64,000 nt of DNA from CAVXGU01 sp963761615. GTDB taxonomy: Bacteria; Acidobacteriota; Vicinamibacteria; Vicinamibacterales; CAVVIG01. The notes beneath the pieces are model-generated. The model saw only the letters and a list, made by a program, of their open reading frames with translations, was not told where the DNA came from and searched no databases. Location of the stretch: contig CAVXGU010000003.1 in the NCBI GenBank assembly GCA_963761615.1, forward strand, positions 992,001 to 1,056,000, written 5' to 3'. Position numbers and translations under genes: made by a program. This document shows, piece by piece, positions 31,554-41,733 of the stretch (its first letter is position 1; each line of letters starts with the position of its first letter).

Positions 31554-34202
31554 TCAGAGCGGCAGCCAGAACGACGTCTTGACCACGAAGTAGTTCGTGC
31601 CGGGTACCGTCAGGGATCGAAACGGGTCGGTGAGGTCGATTGACGCCGCGCTGGTGACGGAGCTGTACCGGTTCTCGGACCAGACCACGTACAGCGTGCT
31701 CCCAGGCCGGTACTCCCACCGCAGGACGACGTTGCTGCGGAAGGAGAGCACGTTGAAGTCGTGGTCGGGAACCGTGAAGGTGGACGCGCCGTCGGTCACG
31801 AGCAGGCTGCCGTCGGCCGCGGTGACGGCGGCCGTGCCGTCGGTTCCGTACTGCCGCCGGGCGCGCGTGCCGGCCGCGGCCAGCTCGCCGATGTCCGAAT
31901 AGCGTCCGCTCGCCGCGAAGGGCTCGGCGTACACGTCGAGGTTGACATCCGGCTTCAGGGTGTAGCCGACGCGAATCTGCATCGAGTACGTGCGCCGATC
32001 GACGCGGCCGAAGACGTACCGCTGCCCGTAGGTGGCGGCGCTCCCCCCGCTGATCGTCGTCATGTACTGCTGGGTGTCGGCTTCGCGGAGCAGGCTCGGG
32101 TCGAGCGACAGTTGCCAGCGGGGACCGGGCCGGAGGCTCAGGTCGCCGGTGAACTGCCGCGAGAAGCCGCCGTCCTCGTCGGTGGCCAGGGTGAGCGAGC
32201 CGTTCCAGGACGTCTCGCCCGACGGCCGGCCGCTCAGCTTCAGGTTCGTCGACCAGCCATTCGGCGTCTGCATCTGCGGGCCCCCGCGCGTCAGGTGCCA
32301 GTCCTCGGTCCGCATCAGCCGGGTCACGTTCTCCGAAGAGGTCCAGAAGTCCGTCCAGGTCTGCGACGCATAGATCTGTCCGTTCTTCGTCGGGCGTCCG
32401 CCTCCGTAGTTCCACTCGTTGCTCTGAACGATCCCCACCCAGTAGCCGCGGAGGAGGCGGCCCGGCACGGTCTCCCGGTAGCGCAGGTTGCCGTTCAGCT
32501 GAATGCCGTCGGCCGCATTGAGCCGGCCCATGTCGTTGACCTCGAGCCCCGGCGACTCGTAGTCGTTGGTCACGCTCCAGATCCAGTGCCGCCCGCCCGT
32601 GCGCGCCATGGTGGTTCCCGCCTTGTAGCCGGGCAGCGACGTCCGGGTCGGGTCGTAGGGGTCGTAGGTGCGATCCGGACGCTGGGCGTAGTGCGCGCTC
32701 GATCGCTGCACCCGGGCGATCGCGGCCGCGTCGCCGGCCACGAGCGACGCGCCGCCGTACGACGTGAGCTGGTAGCGGCCGCCCTTGAACCGCAGCGTCG
32801 AATCGCCGGCCACCGTGAACGCGTTCCGCACGAGCAGCGAGGCCAGGGGATCGCCGCTCGCCAGATCCCGGTGCACGAGCGTCACCATCCCGCTGACGGT
32901 GGACTTGTTGACGCCGAACTCCTGCTGGACCCGCGCGACGCCGTAGGTCGTGCGGGGCGCCACGGTCACCGACGATGACGAGGCGGTCGCCAGATTGAAC
33001 GTGTGGGCGTCCTCCTGCGCCGTGACCGCACCGAGGACGCCGATCGACGTGCCCGAGGGCAGCCGGCCCGTCAGCTTGCCCGCGCCGATGATCGTCGTGT
33101 TCTGCGGGTAGTCGACGAAGTCGCCGCTCGCCGGGCCCGAGGGCTGCGCGCCGATCCGCCGCGAGTAGAAGAAGTTGTTGACCGTGGAGAGGTTCAGCAG
33201 CTGGGCGCCCTCGGTGAAGAACGGCCGCTTCTCGGTGTAGATCGTCTCGAACGCCGACAGGTTGACGACCGCCGGGTCGGCTTCGACCTGACCGAAGTCG
33301 GGATGGAACGTCGCATCCAGCGTGAGGTTCGGGCCGACGCCCATCTTCAGGTCCGCACCCGCACGGCTGGCGAGGTTGAGTCCCGTGTCGAACGGATTGG
33401 CCGGATTGCGGTTGCTGTTGATCGTCGACGCACCCGCGACGTACGGCAGGAACTCCACGCGCCGCGTCGTCTTCAGGCGCTGGATCCCGCGGAGCTCGCC
33501 GAAGCGCGACGACCAGGCGACCACCGTCCGCGGGATCGGGACCCAGTAGTCGTCCTCGTTGCGGGTCGGGATGAACCGGTGGACGTCGAGTCCCCAGACC
33601 TGCTGCTCGCGCTCGTTGAACCGGAGCTGCGAGAAGGGAATCCAGAGCTCGGCCGTCCAGCCGTTCGCGTCGATCCGCGTGCGCGCCAGCCAGACCGGAT
33701 CGAATCCCTCGTCGTAGTTGGACTCGTCGTCCTGCGGATAGTAGCGGTCGATGCGGACGCCGGTGGCGGTCACGCCGAACGCGTACGCGGTCCGGTGATC
33801 GTCGAAGGTGTCGAGCACCACGAGGAGGTTCTCGGCCTGCTCGCCGCGGTCGCGACGGCCCATCGGCGCCTGAATGGTCAATCCGGGGGGCGAAGACATC
33901 CGCGCGCCGACGTAGAGGGCATCGTCGTCGTACGCGAACCGCACGTCCGTGCGCTCGGTCGGTGCGGCGCCCTCGACCGGCTCCTTCTGGACCAGGGGAC
34001 CGATCGGCGGGATCTGCTGCCAGACGGCTTCGTCCAGGCGTCCATCGACGTGGATGCTGCCGTCGGGGACGCGCACCGCCCGCGCCTGTCTTCGTGATCC
34101 TTCGGGAACAGGTCCGGCCGACTGGGCCGACGCCGGTGGGGCGAGCAGCACGCCCGCGACGCAGGCGACGACGAGTCCGGAACGGCGGAGAACTGAATGC
34201 AC
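31554..34202 (-). CDS. DUF5916 outer-membrane protein with CBM9-like domain
   Basis: 882 residues. After a signal peptide (residues ~6-24) comes a CBM9-like sugar-binding domain (IHVDGRLDEAVWQ to DVRFAYDDDALYVGARM). A large C-terminal beta-barrel of the DUF5916 type follows (DATFHPDFGQVEADPAVVNL, TEKRPFFTEGAQL) with many amphipathic strands and an aromatic end (VVKTSFWLPL). The family is common in Acidobacteriota and Bacteroidota and is thought to act at the surface, but no reaction is established. I choose the GTG at 34202 because it begins at the signal peptide; a GTG at 34259 gives 19 extra residues. Confidence 0.83.
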   Translation of the reverse strand: MHSVLRRSGLVVACVAGVLLAPPASAQSAGPVPEGSRRQARAVRVPDGSIHVDGRLDEAVWQQIPPIGPLVQKEPVEGAAPTERTDVRFAYDDDALYVGARMSSPPGLTIQAPMGRRDRGEQAENLLVVLDTFDDHRTAYAFGVTATGVRIDRYYPQDDESNYDEGFDPVWLARTRIDANGWTAELWIPFSQLRFNEREQQVWGLDVHRFIPTRNEDDYWVPIPRTVVAWSSRFGELRGIQRLKTTRRVEFLPYVAGASTINSNRNPANPFDTGLNLASRAGADLKMGVGPNLTLDATFHPDFGQVEADPAVVNLSAFETIYTEKRPFFTEGAQLLNLSTVNNFFYSRRIGAQPSGPASGDFVDYPQNTTIIGAGKLTGRLPSGTSIGVLGAVTAQEDAHTFNLATASSSSVTVAPRTTYGVARVQQEFGVNKSTVSGMVTLVHRDLASGDPLASLLVRNAFTVAGDSTLRFKGGRYQLTSYGGASLVAGDAAAIARVQRSSAHYAQRPDRTYDPYDPTRTSLPGYKAGTTMARTGGRHWIWSVTNDYESPGLEVNDMGRLNAADGIQLNGNLRYRETVPGRLLRGYWVGIVQSNEWNYGGGRPTKNGQIYASQTWTDFWTSSENVTRLMRTEDWHLTRGGPQMQTPNGWSTNLKLSGRPSGETSWNGSLTLATDEDGGFSRQFTGDLSLRPGPRWQLSLDPSLLREADTQQYMTTISGGSAATYGQRYVFGRVDRRTYSMQIRVGYTLKPDVNLDVYAEPFAASGRYSDIGELAAAGTRARRQYGTDGTAAVTAADGSLLVTDGASTFTVPDHDFNVLSFRSNVVLRWEYRPGSTLYVVWSENRYSSVTSAASIDLTDPFRSLTVPGTNYFVVKTSFWLPL

Positions 34203-34273
34203 GACGAGGGACCGCGAACGCGGTCGGGATTCTATCAGGGAAGGGAGGGCGTCGGGCACTGCGTGTCAGCGCG

Positions 34274-34383
34274 CACCCCAGCACCAGGCACCCGGCGCCC
34301 AGCACCCGGCACCCAGCACCCAGCACCCGGCACCAGGCACCAGGCCCCAGCACCCGGCACCCGGTGCCAGGCGCTCGGCACCC
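34274..34383. repeat. Intergenic heptanucleotide repeat array
   Basis: About 16 imperfect 7-bp units of the form (A/G)GCACC(C/A), for example AGCACCC, GGCACCC, GGCACCA, with one 6-bp unit. It fills the gap between the CAP lipoprotein stop (34387) and the DUF5916 gene and begins 4 bp beyond that stop. The unit matches that inside rimO. Confidence 0.9.
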
Positions 34384-34386
34384 GTT

Positions 34387-34917
34387 TCAGCGAAAATCCT
34401 GCGTGAACGTGATCGTCGAGCTGTCGATGTAGACGCCGCAGCCGACGTGGCCGTAGGGCCCCATGAGGTTCTCGTAGTGGGATCCGCCCGGCCCTTCGGC
34501 GTAGAACGCGGCCAGCGCGTAGTCCATGGCGTCCTGGACGGTCTTGAACAGGTTGGACGGCGCCCGGACCATCTCGTTCTCGGCCACGGCCGTGCCGCCA
34601 CCGTTGGTCGCGAAGAAGTGTGAGTGCGGCGTGTCGTCGCCGGCGTCGGTCTGCGCTCCGACCGTGGCGTAGGTCTCCAGGTCGGTCGACTGCGACACGG
34701 CGGCCTTGCCGGTCATCGATCGATACCGCGTGGTCTCCGACGCGCAGAAGGCCAGGTCGGCCGGCGTGGCGGTCACCACCGTCGTGGGCGAGGGGGCGGT
34801 CGCGGTGCTGGCGCCGCCGCTGGACGTGCCGGCGGCACAGCCCGTCGCGAGGGCGGCCATGGCCGTCACCACGAGGCCCGTTCGAATGTGCGCTCCGATC
34901 GATGTTCTTCGTGCCAT
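34387..34917 (-). CDS. CAP-domain lipoprotein
   Basis: 176 residues. The lipoprotein leader ends at LATGCAAG. After a Thr/Ser/Ala-rich linker comes a CAP/SCP-like domain: ETTRYRSMTGKAAVSQSTDL, PHSHFFATNGGG, NEMV, then HYENLMGPYGHVGCGVYI and a TFTQDF end. The His and Glu residues of the CAP cavity appear to be kept. Bacterial CAP proteins are secreted and mostly of unknown function. The start ATG is at 34917. Confidence 0.82.
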   Translation of the reverse strand: MARRTSIGAHIRTGLVVTAMAALATGCAAGTSSGGASTATAPSPTTVVTATPADLAFCASETTRYRSMTGKAAVSQSTDLETYATVGAQTDAGDDTPHSHFFATNGGGTAVAENEMVRAPSNLFKTVQDAMDYALAAFYAEGPGGSHYENLMGPYGHVGCGVYIDSSTITFTQDFR

Positions 34918-35171
34918 AGCGACCCCATCAAGGGCACGAGTTGTGCCATTTCGGGATCCGGGCGAGAAGGTCGGTTTTCAGGGGCGATTCTGCAGGTATG
35001 GGCCCATTCCCACCGCTGTCGGCCGCGGTCGTGTCCCAAATCGAGACGACCTGATCACAGGTACTGTTCGGGCCTCGCATTGCGGGCGGACGTGTCCGCG
35101 CTCCGGCTGTCGATTCGGGAAGGTCAGATTGGGCGGGCTGGATGATGGCGTCGAGTCGGTCTGTCGGCTGA

Positions 35172-35257
35172 TGGTGCGGAAGAGAGGATTTGAACCTCCA
35201 CTGGGTTGCCCCAACCAGCTCCTGAGGCTGGCGCGTCTGCCGTTCCGCCACTTCCGC
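35172..35257 (-). tRNA. tRNA-Leu (anticodon CAG)
   Basis: 86-nt class II tRNA on the minus strand. The acceptor stem GCGGAAG pairs with CTTCCGC. The anticodon arm is CCAGC-CTCAGGA-GCTGG with CAG as anticodon. A long variable arm is present, the T arm contains GGTTCAAATCC, and the 3' CCA is encoded. The 254 bp between it and the CAP gene show no gene or structure I can support. Confidence 0.97.
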
Positions 35258-35349
35258 TCAGTGGTGAAGATCTCCGCAGGACGGAACCCTCAGTATAGCC
35301 GAAGCGATCCTGTCGCGTGAACCCGCCTGACCGCGAACGGAGGGCCCGG

Positions 35350-37825
35350 CTACTCGCAGCGGAGCGCGACGGACGGATCGACCGACGCCGCCCGGCGCGC
35401 GGGCAGCGCACACGCCGCCAGGGCCACCGGCAGCAGGACTACGGGCGCCGCCACGAACGCCACGGCGTCGAGCGGCGTCACGCCGAAGAGCATCCCCTGC
35501 AGCAGCCGCGTTGTCACCAGGGAGGCGGCGAGCCCGAGGACGAGTCCCGCAATCGTGACGCCCAATCCGCGCCTGACGACGAGCGCGATCAGATCACGGC
35601 GCTCCGCGCCGAGCGCCGCGCGCACGCCCAGCTCGCGCCGCCGCTGCGAGACACCGTACGACAGCACGCCGTAGAGGCCCACCGAGGCGAGCGCCAGGGC
35701 CAGCAGCGCGAAGGCGACGAGCACGGTCATCGCGAAGCGCGGCTGGTCCACCGACGCGGCCACCCGATCCGACAGCAGGGCCACCTCTGCGGCGGCGCCG
35801 GGATCGATCGCGTGGACGGCTTCGTGAATGACGGGCACGAGCGCGCGCGGGTCACCGGACGTCCGGACGACGAACCCGGCGGGGAAGTTCGCGGTCGTCA
35901 GGAGCGAGTACAGCTCGGCCTGCGGCTGCTCGTCGTTCCCATTTCTCAGCACGTTGCCCACCACCCCGACCACCGCGGCCTGCTGGCTCTGGTTGATCAT
36001 CAGGACGGCGCCGAGCGGTCGCGCCGGCAGATAGAGCCGCGCGAACTCCTCGTTCACCATGATCGGCAGGTTGCCCGCTGCGCCCTCGTCCGATGGCTGG
36101 AGGAACCGGCCGGCCTTCAGGCGGAGTCCCAGCGCCTCCGCGTAGCCGGGCGTCACCATGTTGCGAAGGGCCCGGACGACCGTCGGCTTGTCCGTCGGCG
36201 GCTGCCCGACGATGTCGAGCGGGAAGGCCGCGATGAGTGTCCGCCGATCGAAGGGCATCATCACTCCGGCGCCGGCCGCCGTCACCCCGGGCATGCCGCG
36301 CAGGCGGTCCAGCATGTCGTGGGTGACGGCCTGGAGGCGGCCGCCGCTCGCCGCGCTTCCCGCCGCCATGCCCATGCCGGTGACGCCCGGGAGGTAGATC
36401 TGCGCGGTCAACACGTTGGCCCCGCTGTAGCCGGCATCGACGTGCGTCAGCAGCCGGAAGCTGTGCGCGAGGAGCGTCGCGCCGACGAGGAGCACCACGG
36501 CGAAAGCCGCCTCGGCGACGAGCAGGCCGTCGCGCAGGCGGCCGGCACGAACTCCGCGGAATCCGCCCGCCGAAGCGCCATCGCCGCCGTGCAGCGACGT
36601 CGAGAGATCGAAGCGCGCTCCGCGCAGCGCCGGTGCGAGGCCGGAGGCGAGCGCCGTGAAGACTGCCGCCGCCCCCGCGAATGCCACGGCGCGCCAGTCC
36701 ATTGCCACATCATCCAGACGCGGGAAGTTCGCCGGCGCGAGCGCGGGCAGCAGCCGCACGAGCGCCCACGCAACGCCGACGCCCATCGCGGCGCCGAGCC
36801 CCGACAGCACGAGGCTCTCGGTGAGGAGCTGGCGGCAGAATCCGCCAGCCGCTCGCGCCCATGGCCGCGCGGACGGCCAGTTCGCGCTGCCGCGCGACGC
36901 CGCGCGACAGGAACAGGTTCGCCACGTTCGCGCACGCGATGAGCAGGACCAGGACGACGGCGGCGGCGAGGACGACCAGCGCCGGCCGGACGCCGGCGGT
37001 CATCTGGTCCGCGATGCGGGGCGCGTGCACGACCGGCTCGCCGCCGGCGCCGAAGATGCCGCGTCCGCCGCCCGGCGGCGCCGGCGCGGCGTGGCGGGCA
37101 ATCGCAGTGCCCTCGGCCTCGGCCTGGGCCTCGGTGACGCCCGGCTTCAGCAGGCCGATCGCCGTGATCGCGGACAGCCTGACGTTCATCGCCGAGGCCG
37201 CCGGCTCGGGGACGCGGAACGGGGTCCAGAACGCGGCGTCGCGATCGGGGAAGTAGAAGCCGGGAGGCGCGACCCCGATGATCGTGTGCGGGGCGCCGTC
37301 GATCGTGATCGTGCGTCCCAGGACGCCCGGGTCGGCGCCGAACCGGTTGCGCCACGTCGGGTTGCTCAGAATCACCAGTTGATCCCGGCCGGGCGCATCG
37401 TCGCCGTCGGCGAAGACCCGGCCCATCGCGGGCTGCATGCCGAGCAGCGGGAAGAGCGACGGCGTCACTTCGGCGCCGACCAGGCGCTCCGGCGCATTGC
37501 CGATGGTGAGCGTGTACTCGCGGCTGGTGCCCGATGCGAGGCCGTCGAGCGTCTTCGGCGCCCGGGCCCACGCGTAATAGGTGAGGTTCGTCAGGATCGC
37601 GTTGCCTCGCGCGAACGGCGCGCCGGGACGCTCCTCGGAGAGCTGCACGAGACGGTCCGCGTGGGCGTAGGGGAGCGGCTTGAGCAGGACCCCGTAGACG
37701 GCCGAGAACACGGCCGTCGTGGCGCCGATGCCCAGGGCGAGGGTCAGGAGGCCCGCGGCCGCGAAGACGGGATTGCGGAGGAGGCTGACGATGCCGTAGT
37801 GGACGTCCTGGCGCAGCGTGTCCAT
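35350..37825 (-). CDS. ADOP-type MacB/FtsX permease (one-base frameshift)
   Basis: Acidobacterial duplicated orphan permease. An N-terminal MacB-like membrane segment and periplasmic core (AAGLLTLALGIGATTAVFSAVYGVLL, as two blocks) lead to an FtsX domain ending ELAVRAAMGAS. A second MacB core and FtsX domain end in ASVDPSVALRCE. The frame breaks at about 36831-36837, where one extra C turns RILRQLLTESLVLSG into RILPPAPHRE. Removing it restores one ORF of about 824 residues with eight membrane helices. The matching ATPase is not nearby, as usual for ADOPs. AAAGGGA precedes the ATG at 37825. Confidence 0.85.
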
Positions 37826-37847
37826 AAGCTTGGTCCCTTTAGACGGC

Positions 37848-37853
37848 TATACT
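37848..37853 (+). promoter_or_regulatory. -10 element TATACT, leaderless layout for sppA
   Basis: TATACT ends 6 nt before the sppA ATG, placing the expected transcription start on the start codon. There is no Shine-Dalgarno in CGTCGA. The overlapping reverse-strand TATAGC lies 18 nt before the ADOP start. Confidence 0.55.
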
Positions 37854-37859
37854 CGTCGA

Positions 37860-39644
37860 ATGGCTGGATCAAAAGCACGAAGCCTCCTTCGGTCCGTGTT
37901 CCTCGTCATCGGCGGCACCGTCTTCCTCATGTTCGCGGCGTCGCTCCTCCTCGTGCTCTTCGTCGGACGGGGCCCCTCGGTGCCCAAGGGCGCCACCCTC
38001 GTCCTGCGCGTGGGCGGAGACCCGGCCGACGTTGCACCCAACGACGTCGTGAGCTACCTGCGCCGCCAGAGCGCGCCGACCGTCGAGTCGATCGTCAACG
38101 CGCTCCACATGGCGAAGGTCGACTCGCGCATCGAGCGCGTCCTGCTCGAGCCCACCGGCTTCACCTCGGCCTACTGGGGCAAGATCCAGGAGATTCGCGA
38201 CGCGGTGGTCGACTTCCGCGCGTCGGGCAAGCCGGTCTACGCGTTCCTGCAGTACGGCGCCGATCGCGACTACTACCTCGCGACCGCCGCGGACAAGATC
38301 TTCCTCATGCCCTCGGGTTCGCTGGCCGTCAACGGCGTGGCGACGTACGAGGTCTTCCTGCGCGGCACGCTCGACAAGATCGGCGTCTATCCGGATCTGC
38401 ACCACATCGGCGACTACAAGACCGCCACCAACACGTTCACGCAGACCGGCTACACGCCGGCGCACCGCGAGATGGACGCCTCGCTCACCAAGAGCTTCTA
38501 CGACGAGATCGTCCGTGTCATCGCCGAGAGCCGGCACAAGGACGCCGACGCGGTGCGGCAGATCATGGACCAGGGGCCGCTCGTCCCGCAGGCGGCGCTC
38601 GACGCGGGCCTGATCGACGGCGTGGCGTACGAAGACGAGGTGAGCCGCGACCTGCGCGTCGCCACGGGCACGGCCGGGAACGCCGCGCAGATCGACGCGG
38701 ACCAGTACGGCCTGGTCGATCCGACCTCGCTCGGCCTCGACAAGGGACCGCGCGTCGCCGTCCTCTACCTGAACGGAGAAATCACGGACGGGACGAGCGG
38801 CTACGACCCGGTCAACGGGCCCGTCGTCGGCTCCGACACCGTCGCGCAGTACGTGCGGGAGATCCGCAAGGACTCGAGCATCCGCGCGATCGTGCTCCGG
38901 ATCGACAGCCCCGGGGGATCGGCGACCGCGTCGGACGAGATCTGGCACGAGCTGACGCTGGCCAGGCACGACAACCCGAACCGGCCCATCGTCGCGTCGA
39001 TGAGCGACCTGGCGGCCTCCGGCGGCTACTATGTGGCCGTGGCGGCGCAGGCCATCGTCGCGCAGCCGGGCACGCTCACGGGCTCGATCGGGATCTTCGG
39101 CGGGAAGTACGTCACCGGCGGCCTCTACGAGAAGCTCGGCGCGAATCTCGACTCGACGAGCCAGGGCCGCTTCGCCGAGATGGATTCGCCGGCGCGGCCG
39201 TACACGCCGGACGAGGCCAAGGCGGTCGACGCGGAGCTCCACGCGTTCTACGCGCAGTTCGTGCAGAAGGTGGCGGATGCCCGCGGCCGCACGCCGGCGC
39301 AGATCGACGCCGTCGGACAGGGCCGCGTCTGGACCGGACGGCAGGCGGTCGCCCAGGGGCTCGTGGACCAGGTCGGCGGGATGGATCGGGCGATTGCCCT
39401 GGCGAAGGAGCGCGCCCACATCCCCGCGACGAGCGGGGTGCAGCTGGTCGTCTATCCTCCGCCGAAGACCTTCCTCGAACTGCTCTCGGACACGCTGAAC
39501 GGCGGCGCCACGCAGCAGGGCGCGGCCATGCGCGCGCTGTTCACGACCGAGGAGGCGAGCGTGCTGAAGCTGGTGCGGGGGCCGTTCGCGATCTTCCGGC
39601 GGGGCGAGCCGCTGGCGCTCATGCCGGAGACGTTCATTCGGTGA
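37860..39644 (+). CDS. sppA: Signal peptide peptidase SppA (67K type)
   Basis: 594-residue membrane protease that degrades cleaved signal peptides. An N-terminal anchor (SLLRSVFLVIGGTVFLMFAASLL, in two parts) is followed by two ClpP-like domains. The N-terminal domain holds the general-base Lys region (HIGDYKTATNTFTQTGYTP). The C-terminal domain has DSPGGSATASDEIW and the nucleophile Ser in DLAASGGYYVA. The start at 37860 follows a TATACT by 6 nt. It is divergent from the ADOP permease and converges with the PpiD-like gene. Confidence 0.92.
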   Translation: MAGSKARSLLRSVFLVIGGTVFLMFAASLLLVLFVGRGPSVPKGATLVLRVGGDPADVAPNDVVSYLRRQSAPTVESIVNALHMAKVDSRIERVLLEPTGFTSAYWGKIQEIRDAVVDFRASGKPVYAFLQYGADRDYYLATAADKIFLMPSGSLAVNGVATYEVFLRGTLDKIGVYPDLHHIGDYKTATNTFTQTGYTPAHREMDASLTKSFYDEIVRVIAESRHKDADAVRQIMDQGPLVPQAALDAGLIDGVAYEDEVSRDLRVATGTAGNAAQIDADQYGLVDPTSLGLDKGPRVAVLYLNGEITDGTSGYDPVNGPVVGSDTVAQYVREIRKDSSIRAIVLRIDSPGGSATASDEIWHELTLARHDNPNRPIVASMSDLAASGGYYVAVAAQAIVAQPGTLTGSIGIFGGKYVTGGLYEKLGANLDSTSQGRFAEMDSPARPYTPDEAKAVDAELHAFYAQFVQKVADARGRTPAQIDAVGQGRVWTGRQAVAQGLVDQVGGMDRAIALAKERAHIPATSGVQLVVYPPPKTFLELLSDTLNGGATQQGAAMRALFTTEEASVLKLVRGPFAIFRRGEPLALMPETFIR

Positions 39645-39671
39645 CGGCCGGCCGTCCGGTTCCGCGGTCCT

Positions 39672-41594
39672 CTACGACCCGACGATCGTCTTGACCGTGT
39701 CCGGGCTGATCTGGATCCGCATCTTCTGCTTCGCCTTGTTCATGTAGGCGGTGAAGAAGCGGTTCCGGCGGTCCTGGAGCAACTGGTCGCGGAAGCCGTC
39801 TTTCTGGGCCTGGAAGGTCGCGTCGTTGGTCACGACCTTGTCGAGCACCTTGATGATCGTCGTGCCGGCGTCGGTCGTGATCGGGTCGCTCACCGCGCCC
39901 TTCTCCAGCGAGAACGCCACCTCGTCGACCTTGGGTGAGGCCCCGATGTCGGGCAGCGGCTGATCGCGGGTCACGAAGTCGGTGTCCTTCGCGTCGAGCT
40001 TCAGCGCCTGGGCGGCCTTGTCGAAGTCGGGCGCCGACTTCAACGTGTCGACGATGGCCTTGGCCTTCTCGGCGCTCAGGGCGCGCGCCTTCTCGAGCAC
40101 CACCGCGTCCTTGACCTTGTCCTTCACCTCGTCCAGCTTCGGCACGTACGACGCCTGGATGCCGGTGAGCGTCATGAACACGATGCCGCGCGAGGCGCGG
40201 ACGTTCTTGGCCAGCTGGCCCTGCTGCATCGAGAACGCCTGCGCGGCGACGTCCGGCGCGAGACCGAGGTCCATGATGGGTTCGTCGCGCGCGAAGTATC
40301 CCGACTCGTGCACGGTCAGGCCCTGCGCGCGCGCGACCTGATCGAGGTCGGCGGGCGTCGAGATCTGCCCCGAGATCGTGTCGGCCAGGCTGCTCGCCTG
40401 CGCCTGGGCGCGCTCGAGCGACAGCTGGTCGGTGATCTGATCCTTCACCTCGTCCAGGGGCTTGACGACGGCCGGCTTGCGGTCGGTGACCTTGATGATG
40501 TGGAACCCGTACTGGGTCTTGACCAGGTCGCTGATCTGTCCGACCTTGAGCGCGAAGGCGGCCTGGTCGAACTCCGGCACCATCTTGCCGCGCGCGAAGT
40601 AGTCGAGGTCGCCGCCGAGCTTCGCCGTGGCGGTGTCGTCGGAGTACTTGCGGGCGAGAGCGGCGAAATCGGCGCCGGCCTTCGCCTGTTTGAGCACGTC
40701 CTCGGCCTTGGCGCGCACGGTGGCTTCGTCCTTGCCGGTCGTCGAGAAGAGGATGTGGCTCGCGCGGATCTGCTCCGGCGTCGTGTACTGGTCGATCGAT
40801 GCGTTGTAGGCCGCCTGGATGTCGGCCGGGGCGATCTTGATCTTCGCGCGGATCGCGTCGACGTCGACCAGGAGGTACTTGATCTTGCGCTTCTCGGGAA
40901 TCGTGAAGTCCGTCGCGTGGTCCTTGAAGTAGCTCGCCACCTCGTCGTCGGTCACCTGCACGTCGGCGCGGAAGCTGTCGGCGGTGAGCGTGACCATCGC
41001 CAGCTTGACCTTGTCGTTCTGCCGGCGGTACTCGGCCTCGAGCTCCTTGTCGGGGATGGCGATCCAGTAGGTGAGGGCGGTCTGGAGCTTGTCGACGGTG
41101 ATCTCGTCGCGGATGTTCTCCTCGAACTCCGACGCGGTCATCGGCGGGCGCTGCGACCGCAGGAGCTGCTGGTACATCTGATCGCCGATGAACTGCCCGT
41201 TCTGCTGGAACGCGGGCATCGAGAGGATGCGCTGGCGGACTTCCTCGTCGGTCACGCGGATGCCCAGCCGCTTCGCCTCGGCGAGCGCCGCGCGCTCGTC
41301 GACCATCTGCTGCAGGATCTGCTGATCGATGCCGAGCTGCTTCAGCAGCTGCTCGTTCATGTTGGCGCCGTACGCGTTGCGGTACGCCTCGAGCTGCGCC
41401 TCGTAGGTGCGTCGGAAGTCGTTGGCGGTAATCGCCTGGCCCTCGACCGTGGCCACCGCGCCGCCGAGGCTCTGGCTGCCTGTCGCCCCGGTCAGGAAGT
41501 CCGGGATGTAGAAGATGACGAAGGCCAGCACCACCAGGCCCAGGCTCCACTTGAGCCAGGCCTTGTGCTGACGCATGCGGTCGAGCATTGTCAT
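39672..41594 (-). CDS. PpiD-like membrane-anchored peptidylprolyl isomerase
   Basis: 640 residues. An N-terminal helix (LKWSLGLVVLAFVIFYIPDFL) anchors a periplasmic chaperone. A SurA-type N domain (GQAITANDFRRTYEAQLEAYR to LQTALTYW) is followed by a parvulin domain at about 265-365 (IRASHILFSTTGK, then FAALARKYSDDTATAKLGGDLDYF is the core, then YGFHIIKVTDRKP) and a second, degenerate parvulin-like C-terminal region. PpiD assists newly exported proteins at the Sec exit. A promoter with TTGCCA and TACGAT lies upstream. Confidence 0.88.
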   Translation of the reverse strand: MTMLDRMRQHKAWLKWSLGLVVLAFVIFYIPDFLTGATGSQSLGGAVATVEGQAITANDFRRTYEAQLEAYRNAYGANMNEQLLKQLGIDQQILQQMVDERAALAEAKRLGIRVTDEEVRQRILSMPAFQQNGQFIGDQMYQQLLRSQRPPMTASEFEENIRDEITVDKLQTALTYWIAIPDKELEAEYRRQNDKVKLAMVTLTADSFRADVQVTDDEVASYFKDHATDFTIPEKRKIKYLLVDVDAIRAKIKIAPADIQAAYNASIDQYTTPEQIRASHILFSTTGKDEATVRAKAEDVLKQAKAGADFAALARKYSDDTATAKLGGDLDYFARGKMVPEFDQAAFALKVGQISDLVKTQYGFHIIKVTDRKPAVVKPLDEVKDQITDQLSLERAQAQASSLADTISGQISTPADLDQVARAQGLTVHESGYFARDEPIMDLGLAPDVAAQAFSMQQGQLAKNVRASRGIVFMTLTGIQASYVPKLDEVKDKVKDAVVLEKARALSAEKAKAIVDTLKSAPDFDKAAQALKLDAKDTDFVTRDQPLPDIGASPKVDEVAFSLEKGAVSDPITTDAGTTIIKVLDKVVTNDATFQAQKDGFRDQLLQDRRNRFFTAYMNKAKQKMRIQISPDTVKTIVGS

Positions 41595-41619
41595 GAAGTC
41601 AGCGCCTCTCCAAACCTCG

Positions 41620-41649
41620 ATCGTATGCGATGAAGTTGTGGTGTGGCAA
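41620..41649 (-). promoter_or_regulatory. Promoter for the PpiD-like gene
   Basis: On the minus strand TTGCCA (41644-41649) and TACGAT (41620-41625) are spaced by 18 bp, a sigma70-like arrangement about 25 nt before the ATG. The divergent GGDEF gene shares this 139-bp region, where TATATT near 41675 could be its -10. Confidence 0.5.
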
Positions 41650-41733
41650 GCGGTTAAGGGCCCATCGTGTGATATATTTGCCGTGTCTAGAGGTACTTAG
41701 CGGGCCGTCCCCCGGGCCGGACAGGTCACGTGC

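Noticed and set aside
34229..34234. Promoter TAGAAT for the DUF5916 gene
   Set aside because: The hexamer is 26 nt before the chosen GTG, but there is no -35 and the choice of start is uncertain, so I did not list it as a feature.
34197..34432. Coding sequences across the heptad array (Pro/Gly/Ala-rich peptides)
   Set aside because: They are translations of the 7-bp repeat in open frames, with no start signal or similarity.
34928..35251. Short protein-coding ORFs over the tRNA-Leu region
   Set aside because: They overlap a clear tRNA gene, lack ribosome sites and have no recognisable domain.
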